Assembly (NCBI GenBank): GCA_910591455.2
Contig: OU342806.1
Span: 22,652,933-22,716,932 of the forward strand
Reading direction: 5' to 3'
From: Pholis gunnellus
Taxonomy: Eukaryota; Chordata; Actinopteri; Perciformes; Pholidae
DNA: 64,000 bases
The notes under the pieces are model-generated. The model had not been told where the DNA came from. It saw only the letters and a program-made list of their open reading frames with translations, and did not search any database. Every line of letters begins with the position of its first letter. Within the stretch, counting starts at the first letter, position 1. Of this stretch, positions 13,540-25,584 are shown one piece after another. The translations under genes were made by a program, and so were the position numbers.

Positions 13540-13700
13540 GAAGGGTCGAACAAACACAGGACTTTTACTAAGAGGACCGGCTTTAACTAACCAAGTAGTT
13601 TTTGTTGCCTAAACCCAACCCCCATTGTTTCTCAACGTCAATCACGTCCGTTTGACCACATTAATGTCCCAACGTTAAGCACTGGCAAACCTTCTACGTC
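13540..13700 (+). repeat. Interspersed repeat family C copy
   Basis: 'aacaaacacaggacttt...ggagaccgg'-type sequence and 'ttgttgcctaaacccaacc' also occur near 29400-29460 and 14730-14790. It is a dispersed, diverged non-coding family. Confidence 0.45.
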
Positions 13701-13796
13701 AAAACACCGCACAAAAGGCTGCCCCCATGCTGCCCAAATGGCAAAATATGACTACGGGATGATATCATGTTGAGGTCTGTCTGTGTGTGTTGGTAG

Positions 13797-13798
<2 letters not shown>

Positions 13799-13836
<38 letters not shown>
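13799..13836. repeat. TG microsatellite
   Basis: A pure (GT)n array of 38 bp. Confidence 0.93.
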
Positions 13837-13837
<1 letters not shown>

Positions 13838-14032
13838 ACAAACCCTGTCACAGAGAGCTGCAGCACATGTGCCGTCACCGTGCCACCTGACGATCTCGCC
13901 TTCCAGAAAAGCTGCGGGGTTCATGTATCAAAGAGTTGGGGACAGTATGTGCATTTGTGTATGTGGCATAAGATGTATGACCACATCAGAGAACATTCCT
14001 CTTGGGGTTTTAAGAGCTCAAGACATGCTGCC

Positions 14033-14103
14033 CATGACCTTTTTAACACTTGTAAGAAAAGAGCTATTTATTCACTTTTCTTACAAGTGTTAAAAAGGTC
14101 ATG
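14033..14103. repeat. Perfect 29-bp inverted repeat (hairpin)
   Basis: The left arm at 14033-14061 and the right arm at 14075-14103 are exact reverse complements over 29 bp, separated by a 13-nt loop (agctatttattca). Each arm begins or ends with catgaccttttt and includes acacttgtaagaaaag. Transcribed from either strand, this would fold into a 71-nt stem-loop without mismatches. There is no terminator-like U tract and no flanking target duplication that I can see. Confidence 0.9.
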
Positions 14104-14789
14104 TGCAAAGAGTGACAGCACTCATGTCAAAGTGAAATTTTTCTTCCTCTTCCTTTTTACATTCTTGCACAACCATCACCTATTTATACCTCTGTTTGAA
14201 TCCAGTGTGATGTAGCATTGGAACAATAATGTGCTACATTGCAAACACCACTCTCATATATATACTGTATATATGCATACAGACAAAGCTATTGTTTCAG
14301 ATACCTAACATCCATCGGAGGGTCAAAGGCAGTGTGTCTCATACTGCTGTGGTGACAGACATTTGAATATGGAAAACACTATCTTTGGCCACAAGAATAC
14401 ATAAGAGGACGCGTGGGCAACTGTCAGCAAGCAGCTGTCCACATGAATATCCTGATGACACGCAGCAACCTTATCAACCCAATACGAAAACAAAAGTTGC
14501 ATTTCTGCCAATTGATGAATAGAACTCCAGCATTGCGTTTCGTTTGGTCTCCACTGCTCAGTATCACGAATTACATCTGTATTGGAGGATTCTGCATGTC
14601 GCTTCACATGCCTTCATGCTACCAAGAGGAAAGTGCAGGTGTGGAGGTCCAGCTGGGGCATGGACATGACCCCACAATCAACTATTGTTTTCTTATTTAT
14701 AACCCTAACCACAATTTCTTTCTCAAACATTTAGTGTTTTTAGTTGCCTAAACTAAACCATACTTTACTTGCTATAACCCCAAACTTTA

Positions 14790-14975
14790 CCAAACCTTAA
14801 AGGAACAGTTTGAACTTTTGAGAGATATGCTTCTTCATTTTTTAAAGAGCGAGTTAGCTGAGAAAGTTTGTATTATTATCACTGTCCTAATATGAAGACA
14901 GAGTAAGCAATTGATTAGCTTAGCATAACGACTTGAAGCAGGGTGAAACAGATATACTGGCTATGTCGCAGGGTA
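14790..14975 (+). repeat. Interspersed repeat family B copy
   Basis: 'taaaggaacagtttgaact', 'gatatgcttcttcattt', 'gatatgaagacagag'-like sequence and 'gattagcttagcataacgac' occur in the same order as at 21745-22165. Confidence 0.5.
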
Positions 14976-16346
14976 AAACACAACAACACCAAAAAAAACC
15001 ACCATCCACACAGTCAAGCCACCTCCCACATCCCCACTGACAGATGCTGATGACGCTGACCTAAACTCTGTGACATTGCTGTTATAGAGACCTGGCACTT
15101 CAGACAGAAGAGTCAAAAACAAAAACCATGAGGCTTCTTTCACCTCAGCCACAAAGGCTTGTGGGTTATTATTTGTAGAGCGGCTCCAGGGGATGGATCA
15201 TTATTGACCGGTTCCTGTTCTCTTCTCAGTTTTCATTAGCTTGCTTCCTGCTAAGTACTGTAGAACCCATTAGCATATTTTGTCCTGAGTCACTTCGGTT
15301 TGGAACATTTTGTGAAACACTTTTTCTTTTTCTTTTTAAGTGCTGAAGTTAGCTTTGTATCTTTTTTTTCTTGTCCTCTGAACTACGACGTAAAGCTTCA
15401 GTTTGTGACATTGGAAGTAAAAAGAAAGTCATTAAGGTGAAGACTATACCGAGCAGGCTGTCAGGCAGAACTAAGTGCATTACATGAAAGCTAGTTTGGT
15501 TCAGAGGTAAAGATGAGGCCATGAGGGGAGGTGTTGTAAAGAGGGAGGTGCCACGTTAGGGGACAGCGGCTACAACAGTTTGACCGTTGACTTTTGTCCG
15601 AACACCACCATCAGAAATCAGGTGAGCTCCAATTCATCATCATCACCCTATCATTTTACACGTATACCAATAGGACTAGAAATGTAAGCTGAGGTAAGTG
15701 GATTTGTTAAATGGGATGCTGTGGATGTCGTGTTGTGAGCCAGCTCGCGTTAATCTATTGAGTTTTTGTGATTTGGTTTGAATCTACTTGCTGTCTTGCT
15801 TTACTGCAGTTGTGTTCACACAAAGAAACGGAGCCTTTCTTCCTCTCTGCAGCACACTACATACAATATACATACATGTTTGTTAGTGTTCAGTTCAGTA
15901 CACTCAAATTGTTACTCATTATTTCATACTGCTCTAAGAAAAAAATGCACTACTTTGATATAAAAGCGATTCATGTTGATAGCTGCTAGTGGCCTGAAAA
16001 GGTATTCCTAATACAAAAATTAAAGAAAATATTCAAATAATCAGTTTTGGGGGGGGGGGGCTTCAACCCCCAGCTTGGTTTATGAGAGAGTTTGGATTTC
16101 AATCTTATATTTTGATTCTTCACTAGCTGCGTTGACATTTCCCACCACTGACCGTCTTATCACCCGTGTAGATTTCAATAAACTCAGGCTGTCACTAAGC
16201 TGCTGCTAAGAGCTCCGTCTGAAACACTGTTCACAACAACCAACCAGACAGCGTACACACACGGGATAAGCACATATTGACTCAGGCACCCGTCAGGTGG
16301 TCCGTCATTCATGGCCCTATTACTTTTTTTTATAGGCCAAGCGTGT

Positions 16347-16462
<116 letters not shown>

Positions 16463-18124
16463 TGGAGCATGTCTCAGTCAATATTTAGTCCCGTCATGTT
16501 GACCGCTCCAGGTACCAAACAGCTTCCTGTTTTGATCTTCTGTTTGTTCTCCTTCATGTTGAACTCTCCACCTGAGGGATTTACAGACTGTCTGTAAGAA
16601 CTCCTATTTATTACATTTTGTCTAAACACGTGTGACGGCGGTGTTTTGCTGCTCAGCGAGCTGCTAATTTCTTGAAAAGGCTGTTTGTCAGAAGAGGATC
16701 AACACGTTGTTGAGCAGCGGCTTCACGACATGCATCACATTTTTTTGGACATCGATAGTTTTTCCTCAACAGTGATCAATAAATGATGTGACAGATTTTG
16801 TAGTTGGCTTTGGAGCGTTTGATGATGGCACACGTGTGCTCTAGACTGGCACAACATAATGAAATAACAATGAGAAAAAGAATATCGCTCATGGTTTGTG
16901 TTTACCAGGCAGATACTTTTACATTTAAAGTTAATTACTTTTTGACTTAAAAACAAACAAACATTAAAGCTTGTAATACAATGCAATGTAAAAGATTAAA
17001 CCTGTTCCAACCTTTTTGGCTCCTGGGGCCCTTGTCACATGTCAAATGTCTGTGAGCTGTTAGCAGTTCCACCAACAAGTCATTGGCCCTCTAAACGTAG
17101 TAGTTAGTAGCAATTAAATAACAGTTTGAGGCCTAAAGAGGAAAACGATTCAATTTGAAAAGCAAAGATTTGAGAATAGATATTCTATTTACCATCTCAT
17201 AACTCCTCAGATTTATCTCGAGGGCCCTTTGGAGGGCGCTCCAACTTCACAGTGGTTAAATCGAGCTCTGTCTTGAACAGCTACAACAATTAAAATTACA
17301 TTGGTGCATCAGTATCAACACTCTAATAATGTCATATATAACAAATCAGTAACAGGAGACATTTTACTGCATTGAGTACTTTTACTTTTGATACTTGAAG
17401 TCAGGGACGTGCTGGGACTGAAATTCAGCCGGGAATGCGAGACGAGAAGGCCTTTTGTAGAAGATTCCAAGAAAAACGAGGATCAGTCCAATTGGGAGGG
17501 GTCGCTCGTGTCCCCCTTCAATATTCAAAGTATTAGACTGTCCCAGGCTGACGGGCAGCGTTATGCTCTGTGGTGTCTGCAACTGTGAGAGGGCCAGGGT
17601 GGTCCACGCCACGGCCGAGGACAATATAGTAACTACTTACGTCTGGAATTGAAAAATAAAATGATTATGACCCACCGGTCTATTTAGCCTGGGATGGATC
17701 CACCGCTCAAGAGTCTTCTCGATCTTCCTGATGGCCAGTCCACCGTTGCTTGAAATGCATTCAGCTGATAATACTTCCATACTTTTTACATTTACTGGTA
17801 ATGGAGTACTTTTTTCTTAACTTTTGCAAGTCCAGTACTTCAAATAAAACACTATGAACCACTGAGAATGACAATAAGGACAACACTGGTTTGTTAGACA
17901 CTGTGTGTACCATTCTGAGGTTCACTGACTGATAGAATGATCAACAGCACCATCACATGGATGATTTTGACATGTCACGGCAAGGTCGTGGCTTCGGTGA
18001 CAGTGTTGTTGTCTGACCTTTACGACGTCAGTGTTTACGACAGAGCGTGTTTCACATTGGTGCGTGAGGTCTGAAACTGAAAAAGGAATGATAGCCATGT
18101 GTTTCATACAGTGTGTCCACATAC

Positions 18125-18130
<6 letters not shown>

Positions 18131-18169
<39 letters not shown>
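18131..18169. repeat. GT microsatellite
   Basis: A pure (GT)n array of about 38 bp. Confidence 0.93.
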
Positions 18170-18170
<1 letters not shown>

Positions 18171-18862
18171 CCACTGGTTTACAAAATTAACTTCCTTTAG
18201 ACTGTAGGCTTGTACATGCAGACCTGTGTAGGTATGCAGGCAGTCAACGCACTCAGCAACCATAAATCAAACCAACAAATGTTCTCAGGGGAGACACGTG
18301 CACACACGCAATGTCAGCCCCACAGTTGTTTTAGGTTACATGTTTGTTCATACTAACAGGAGGACATGCAGGCAGGTTGATGAGCTGTCAAGCTGCATGT
18401 TTCTCTACAGATATTTCATGTAAAAGACTAAGAATCTGAACATGCATGCAACTTCGGATATTTCACTTTTCTATGATTGATGCCACAGACATGTCTTGGT
18501 ATTGAGGTTCCAGCGGGAGAAGTGAAAGGAGCACCTAAATATTAGCACTAGTCCCCACCAGAAGTTCCTCATTTAATGTGGCTGTAGGAAGGAACCTTTT
18601 TTAAAAGGTGTGTTGTAGTCGAATCGCACTTTCACAAAGTTGGGAGAATTGCAATAGACATATAAAAAAATGACTGAAAAGGACGCAGAGATAAACTGAC
18701 TTTTTAGTCTCTAGTATACGGGTCAAGCACCAACAAACACTGGATCCTACATTCCCCATAATGCAGTTCAACTTCTTTCATTATTCTTCCATTCTTCCCC
18801 TGCCTGGTTAATGCCCACATCTTTCAAACCCCGTGCTCCCAGTTTGTAAAGCAGGCTTCCTG

Positions 18863-18863
<1 letters not shown>

Positions 18864-18914
<51 letters not shown>
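18864..18914. repeat. TA microsatellite
   Basis: A pure (AT)n array of about 51 bp. Confidence 0.95.
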
Positions 18915-18917
<3 letters not shown>

Positions 18918-18940
18918 GTTCCCAAAAATCCAATCGGAGC

Positions 18941-18966
18941 TAACCCTGATGACATCATCAGGGTTA
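18941..18966. repeat. Near-perfect 26-bp palindrome
   Basis: taaccctgatga and tcatcagggtta are 12-bp perfect inverted arms separated by only two bases. It lies just 3' of the TA array and contains a TGACATCA core that resembles a cAMP-response element. Confidence 0.8.
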
Positions 18967-19575
18967 TTTTACATTGAAAACATTTCACACAATCACAGCA
19001 AAATCAAGTAAATGTACCTGTATACACAACTGGAAAGGAGGTCGGGGATAAGATTAGGCTCTTGCTCTTAATCCTGGGTTGTAAATAATCGTGAGGCATG
19101 CTGGCCCAGCTCAGTGATGACATGGTTTTTCAACCAGAAGGGGTTGTTTTGTCCTCTTTGATGTTGTCTTCTGTTGGTACACTCTAGTGAACCTGATATG
19201 TGTGATATTGTTACCTTAGACTGATATTCTCAGTCGTTGTTAACACAACATGTTTTTGCATGTCCCAGTACAGCTTTTTTTAAAATCCCTATTATGAAAT
19301 AAATTTAATCTATATAAAACACGAGGAATACAAAAGTACAGTGCAAGAAAGTCATGAATTATCTCCATATTCATATACCACTTGAAAGGGAAATAATTCA
19401 CTTTTTACTGGATAAATGTAGTCGCTCGTTACTTCTCTCTGAGCGCATAGTATTTCTGAAGTCAGATCCCGTAGGTTCTGTAGTTTCTTTTTGAATAACG
19501 GTCTCTTATATTTGCAGGTGGGTCAGCTCCTCTGGCAGCAAAGGTGGACTACAGTTCCCACGTTCCTCAGACAGG

Positions 19576-21387
19576 ATGTTTCTGTGGGCAGGAGGTAACG
19601 CAGCAGATGGAAGAAGTGAGAGCAGGTATTCAATACTGTCCAGAAAATCTTCTGAATAAAATGTACGAGTGCTGAAAATAACAGATTCAAATGTTTGAAA
19701 AGTAGTTGACCTACGATTGGAAGAGTAAATAATTGAAAGTCATTGATCTAAAATGATCTGATTCAAATGCAGAAAAGTTGATTAAATTAGAAAATTAAAT
19801 GATGAGTAAACTATTGATTGAAAGGCGTAACAAAAACAGAAGTAAGCCAGTCTACGAAAACTGGTTTTCAGAATTGATTGTAAAGATGAAAAAAATGATT
19901 CGCTTTTCTGATCTCATGCTGGATATTGCGAGGCCCAGGAGTATGGTCACATCAAGTCTCCAGGGTCATCTTAGGAACATCGAGCAGGGTTATATATCCG
20001 AGGATCTAATGTAGCATACTGGCTCATGAGGAGAACAAGGTTCTAAAAAGTATAAATGCAGACGCGTACCTGCGTTTAAAGATTGTAAAGTCACAGGTCG
20101 TCAATGCAGGAATCTCCATCGCTATTGCATTGCGATGCAAAGGGCCTCACATGTTTTAAAACAAAACTTAAGCCGACTTTAATTCTAGCCATGCGGACTG
20201 GGGTGTTATTTCTCCCCCATGAGTCATATAGTGCTTTAAAAAGGTAAAGGCCACAGGTCTCAGCACACAGCTCCCTACTTAGTGGACTCTACAAACGAGT
20301 TGGCAGTGTCAGGACTGAACGCCTGGAGATGTGTCCAATGTTATCTGGAAAAGGGAAACAAATACATTTCAAACTGTCGAGGTGCATCTTTAATAAAGTT
20401 GACCTCTTTTTCAGATCCGTCAACCAGAAGATCCAATATGACGTCCTGGACAAGAAGAAGACAGTGACCGCTCTGAGGGCAGGGGAGGACAGAGCCATAC
20501 TGCTGGGCCTCGGCATGGTCGGCTTGTCCATCATGATGTACTTTGTCCTGGGAATCCCCGTCCTGCGCTCTTACTCTGACCGGTAATAACAAGTCACAAG
20601 CTCACCCGCAGACTCAGTGTCAGTTCGGAAAACAGAAACGCACGTTGTTTTTTTGCGTGTGACCTCGCTGTAATTATTAATACAAATCTTGTGTTCATGT
20701 GTATTTTCTCACTCGGTGACTAACTAACCACCAGAACCGTTGAAAGTGCGTTTTGCAGCTCACATTGGAAACCTTTACTCTTTCTCTACAGCGTGTGGAC
20801 GGACGAGACCAGCTGCACCGTCGTGAACTCCACCATCGTGTGTGATGTAAACTGCTCGTACAGCTGCGGAACGGAGTGCCGGAGGAGTTCCCGTTACCCC
20901 TGTCTCCAGGTGTTCGTGAGCCTCAACTCCTCAGGGAAGGTGGTGCAACTGTTGCACAACGAGGAGACGCACGACAGCAATCCCGAGGTGTGGACTGTGA
21001 AGGGCCAAAAGCACTTCTGTAAACTTAATGACCGCTGAACTACCACAAGATGAACAAGCTCTATACAAGTAAACAATGTTTATTTTGTATTCTTCCCTTC
21101 AGTGCTTCTACATCCCAAAGTGCCGGAGGGACTACGCGGCCACGCACGTTGTGGTTCAGAACATTTCGGAGCGTCTCAGGTCTCAGCACACGGTGCAGTG
21201 TTTCATGGACCCCACCGACAGATCGGACAGCGCCATCCTCACACAGACCTACGGTCGGGTGGCCGTCTTCCACTCCCTGTTCTGGCCAACCTGCACCTTG
21301 ATTGGAGGAACCATCATCATCGCCATGGTGAAGCTGACCCAGTACCTGTCCATCATGTGCGAGGGAGTAAGCCGCATTAAGAGGTGA
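19576..21387 (+). CDS. kcnmb2: BK channel (KCa1.1) beta-2-type auxiliary subunit
   Basis: Four coding exons, 19576-19625, 20415-20582, 20792-20987 and 21103-21387, join in frame with GT-AG borders into 232 residues; human KCNMB2 has 235. The product is an integral membrane subunit that modulates the calcium-activated Slo1 potassium channel. Visible features are an N-terminal cytosolic segment, a first membrane span (about 44-66), a cysteine-rich extracellular loop with several N-x-S/T sites, and a second span (about 193-214) ending in a short cytosolic tail. The conserved KTVTALRAGEDRAILLG stretch before span 1 and the FHSLFWPTC stretch entering span 2 identify the family. Residues 2-4 are F-L-W, matching the FIW inactivation triplet of mammalian beta-2. 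The loop has one beta-3-like stretch (CFYIPKC), so a beta-2/3 paralogue is the alternative. The start exon has an acceptor at 19516-19517, implying an upstream untranslated exon that I cannot locate. Confidence 0.9.
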
Positions 21388-21744
21388 AGGGGAAGGAAGG
21401 CCCGAAGTCCAAAAGGAAGCTCCCGATATATACGGACATGGGGACAACTGAAGGACACAGAGGGAAAGCCCTGCAAAGAGAAGTGGTCAGTCTGTGACAG
21501 CTGGAATGCGTATCAGAGACAACCTAAAAGCTGCTAGAAAGACAAGCATATCTTTTTGAGACAGGGTCTGAGGCTGGTTTGCAACTTGACACTAGTTAGA
21601 CGTGCTGCTGGTGGAAGTCAGTCACGCATTTTGAAACTATAATTTCCACTATTCTTGTCGGCCAATCAGTAGTTTTGAAGAATTTGTACAAATGTGACTC
21701 AATGTTTTTTTAACAATTCTGCATTATGTAGCTTTACAACGCTG

Positions 21745-22165
21745 GTAGTTCAAGGAATAGTTCAACATAAAATACGCTTCTGTGCTTTCTTTGCCGAGAG
21801 ATGAGAAGATTGACATCACTCTTGTATTCGTCCATCAAATATGAAGCTGCAGCTGATCGGCTTTGCACAAATACTGGAAGGGTGGAGGTCAAACAACAAG
21901 CTAGGTGCAAAGGCAACAAAATCTGCCTGCAGGCAACAACCCTTAAGCTCACGAATTAACACGCTATATCCTGTTTAACACGGGCTAGCTGTTTATCCCC
22001 CTGGTAGCGATCTACAGTATGTGTTAACCTGGGCTAACAGCCTGCTGGCTGTGGTTTCATATTTAGCATAGAGACACGTGAGTGGTTTCAATCTTCTCAC
22101 GTAACTCTCGGCAAGCAAGCGACTGGGCAGTATTTCCCAAAATGTCGAAGTATTTCTTTAAAGCC
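21745..22165 (+). repeat. Interspersed repeat family B, long copy
   Basis: This is the longest copy in the window. In order it reads ggaatagttcaacataaaat, a 'gccgagagatgagaagatt' segment, 'aaatatgaagctgcagc', and 'cacgaattaacacgctatat', ending in 'gggcagtatttcccaaaatgtc'. It lies just past the kcnmb2 stop codon, possibly within its 3' UTR. It is non-coding and old. Confidence 0.5.
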
Positions 22166-22438
22166 AGATCTTAAACTGCAACTTCCAAAAAGTGCTCTTT
22201 GGGCTATCGGGGTCCCCATGTAGGCCTGCCTGTTTACCAAGCACTGCTGTGGTGTTAGAAAGTGTGAATACTGAGTGGACAAAGTGCATACAGTAACCAA
22301 CAAACAGATGTTCTGCTTCACTCCACTGTTTGCTCACTTACCACATTCAGTAATGTCTTTGATTAGCTCCTCTCAGGCTAAAGACCAGAGGATGGGTTAG
22401 TGGCAGCCTTTCAGATACAGTATTGTGCATATTATAGT

Positions 22439-23314
22439 CAGAGATGGGCAAAAATACATCAAAATGTATTTTGATACAAAATACAAAATACCCCCAAATA
22501 AATGTATTACAACAAAATACAAAATACAAAATACTGGTGCCAGAAAATGTAACAAAATACATGTATTTTGTATTTAAAATATAGGAAATATTTTTTTCTG
22601 GATTTTCTGTTTTCTCACAATTTGGTATAGCAGAGCATTCAGGTTTGGGCTATAATGTACACAAAGCTCTGGTGAACCGCACAAAAAGGAAGAACAGTCA
22701 AAGAATGTTAGTCTAACTAAGCAAAGCTATTGAAAGACAACAACTTGATTATGTATATATATGTATTTTTATTAATGGGACTTAACAGCCCATAAACTTT
22801 GGTTTGTATCAACAAGAAAATATTCATCACATATGACATACAAGCTCCCAATCTCCCTCTTCCTATAGCTAGCTACACGACTGATAAGCTAACTTGCTAA
22901 ACACTGGCTATGCACTAGCCTAGACAGCATGCTAGCGTCATTAGCATGTTAGCATCGATCGCTAGCTTGATATTATAACCATCACCATGTATATACAATA
23001 ATAGGCTATGTAGCCAGACCCAGACATAAGTTATACATCAAGCTAGTTGACATCTGTCACACTCAGATACAATATTTAACTTGACAGATAATCTGTTGAA
23101 CTTGAAGATCTGAAGACTGAACTCGTGAACTATTTTTTGATTCTGGAGAAAGTATTTTGAGTATTTTAAATACAAAATTACTCCACTCTAAAGTATTTTG
23201 TTACAAATTACGTTAGCTTTTTAATCGGCCCTATCAAATACAAATTACAAAATACTCAAAAGTAATTGAAATACGTATTTCAAATACAAGTAATAGAAAT
23301 ACTGCCCATCTCTG
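22439..23314. mobile_element. Non-autonomous hAT-type DNA transposon, complete
   Basis: The 876-bp element starts CAGAGATGGGCA and ends TGCCCATCTCTG, which are perfect 12-bp terminal inverted repeats. It is flanked by an exact 8-bp direct repeat, attatagt (22431-22438 and 23315-23322). An 8-bp target duplication and CAGNG-type termini are hallmarks of the hAT superfamily. The sub-terminal regions are rich in aatacaaaatac-like motifs in both orientations, as in many hAT elements. No transposase reading frame is present, so it must have been moved in trans. The intact duplication and termini suggest fairly recent insertion compared with families A and B nearby. Confidence 0.9.
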
Positions 23315-23505
23315 ATTATAGTGCGTCGAGCAGTGCAATTAAGGAAATGGCCTCCGAAAAGGAAAACCACTGAAGCCTATTTTCTACTATATTCATCAGG
23401 CTGAACAGTGTTTACTCATAGCTTCATTCACTACACCAGTGCTGCCTGTGACTGATTTTAAATGTTCTATCCAAACATGTTTTGTTACATAAATGATGCA
23501 CTATC

Positions 23506-23511
23506 AATAAA
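23506..23511 (+). terminator. Candidate kcnmb2 poly(A) signal
   Basis: AATAAA is followed by GT-rich sequence (ccatgtgcctgtt). It is the first canonical hexamer I noticed in a good context after the kcnmb2 stop, and would give a 3' UTR of about 2.1 kb containing the hAT-type element. Without transcript data this is tentative. Confidence 0.35.
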
Positions 23512-24109
23512 CACCATGTGCCTGTTACCTCTTGATAATGAAGTTTGACGCTTAAATAGCTTCAACTATAACTGTTCCACGATGACTGACATCATTGACA
23601 CGCCCTGTGTTGACAGGGTGGTAAATATCTTATGGGCCCGTACCTGTACAATCAGTCTAATAACTGCTAAGGACCGACTGGTCCAATGATGTGATCGAAG
23701 GTGTTACAGAGACAGGACAACCTGCTATGGTTGTTGCTAGAAATTTAGTTTTATTTGGAGTACAATATATCTGGAGGAATTTTATTAAGTCTCATAATAT
23801 CTGGTTCAATTAAAAAAAACATACAAAAACATACACTGCCATTTAAAAGTTTGAATCACTCAGAAAATGACACAGTTTCCAAGAAAGCTCATCCTTTTAC
23901 TCATCAAATAGTTGGAAAATGAAAACACATATTCAAGACATTTGCAAGGTTAGAAATGGATTCCTGCTTGGATTAACATTTTTGTTCGTTAAACTTTCAA
24001 TATATTTTGGACAGATACTCAAAAATGTATTTATAAATAGGTAAATGTGTACTAATGTACAGATGTATTTGCTGTTGTTTTATATTTTGTCTTATACAGC
24101 ATTATATTA

Positions 24110-25230
24110 TTCAGGTACAATTCTACAACGCTGCTTTACTTGAAGTCTTTGGCGCCCCCCCTCCGGCTCACCAAGGCTGTATGCCAATGAGTTTCATACC
24201 AATGAATTCATCACTTACTTTTGATTGACCCCAGCCACATTCAACGGTGCAAGATCTGAGACTAGGAGCATTTTGATTGGTTCTCAACGGCTCTCAACAT
24301 GGCGACAAATACAGCTAACAGTGCTAATGATGCAAACTATGGCGAAAGGACTGACGGAGCTAACGGTGTTTACCTGGAGGGTAAATGGAGGGTGGGCTTC
24401 ATCATATAAGAAGGGAGCTAAAAAGTGAAGCACGCTCACGTTCACCAACACTAAAAGCACTAAAAGCACATGCAGCCGGCCTGCTCGTAGCAAATAGAAG
24501 CTGGGATATCAACACACACAGAGGGAGAGCGACTTCATTCCCTGCTCAGGTAGACATTACTTATTAGTTGTTTGCTGCTATATTAATGTTGAGAATGTTA
24601 ATAACAGCTCATAAAAGCCCCACGAGTGGCCCGATCTTAATGTACTTGAATCTCAAGTAGTCATACTGGCTAATTGGACGCAACTAACTGGAATTCAGAA
24701 AGTGTCAAGTTGCCTCCGGCTGTCAAACTTCTCACGTCTGAATTTAGTATAGTAAGTCGAAAAGGTCATTAAAAGTAATAGTATAGCCAGTCAAAAACAA
24801 AAGTATAATATGTCAAAAAAAATTGGAAAAGTCCCTCTATACTTTGTCAAAAAAGCAATAGTATAGTATTTGATGAAAAGTCACGACATCTAGTGGTGAG
24901 GTTGTAGATTACATCCAACTGAATACCACTCTACTCACCCCTCTGTTTCCAAGCGTGTCGGAGAACTACGGTGGCCTTCAGGTCAAATAAAAATGTGAAC
25001 GGCCCTCTCTGAGTGTTTGGTTTGTCCGTTCTGGGCTACTGTAGAAAAATGGCGGTGGAACATGGGGAAGAGGACCCCGCTCCCTATGTAGATATGAAAG
25101 GCTCATTCCAAGTGAACAAAAACACAATGATTCATAGTTTCAGGGTATTATACACAAACAAAATATTGATTAATATTATATTACATTCCCGCCAATAAAT
25201 CCCCCTAAATCCTGCACACTGTTCCTTTAA
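24110..25230 (+). repeat. Composite interspersed repeat block
   Basis: The block contains several segments I associate with dispersed fish repeats. One, near 24500-24560 (acacacagagggagagcgac, attccctgctcaggtagac), appears inverted at 10255-10300. A 24760-24890 stretch repeats 'agtatagt...gtcaaaaaa' units. A 24880-25225 stretch reads catctagtggtgaggttgt through cctgcacactgttcctttaa. No gene is visible. Confidence 0.4.
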
Positions 25231-25302
25231 ATTAACATTATGCGATAACCACTGGTTAAAACTGTGTTACAAAGTGGACTGTCAGTTAAGGTCACGTCTG
25301 AG

Positions 25303-25323
25303 TGTGTGTGTGTGTGTGTGTGT
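25303..25323. repeat. Short TG microsatellite
   Basis: A (TG)n run of about 21 bp. Confidence 0.85.
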
Positions 25324-25584
25324 ATGTTGGAACTCATGCAAACCATCTTCCGCAGTGCATGTTTGTAAGATCATAGGTTCTAGAAAGATAAACTAATCAT
25401 GAGTAATAAATTAATAATTAATATGACAACCATGTAATCTCTCTCAACCCGAGTTGTAAAAGTCAGATCATGTGAATGTTGCGTGCACGTCAGTGTTTCT
25501 TGTTCAGTACAAAATCAAAGACGCAGCACGACTGAGGCAGGTTGAACCAACACAGTGTGTGAGTGTATGTCTGCAGCTGCAGCC

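Noticed and set aside
17395..17720. A moderately GC-rich block with an open frame on the + strand (ends 17588)
   Set aside because: The sequence looks like a dispersed repeat and the protein has no familiar motif; I could not find a second copy to support a repeat call.
20289..20592. Several open frames antisense to the kcnmb2 exon
   Set aside because: They are shadows of exon 2, which is confirmed by the conserved protein and splice sites on the + strand.
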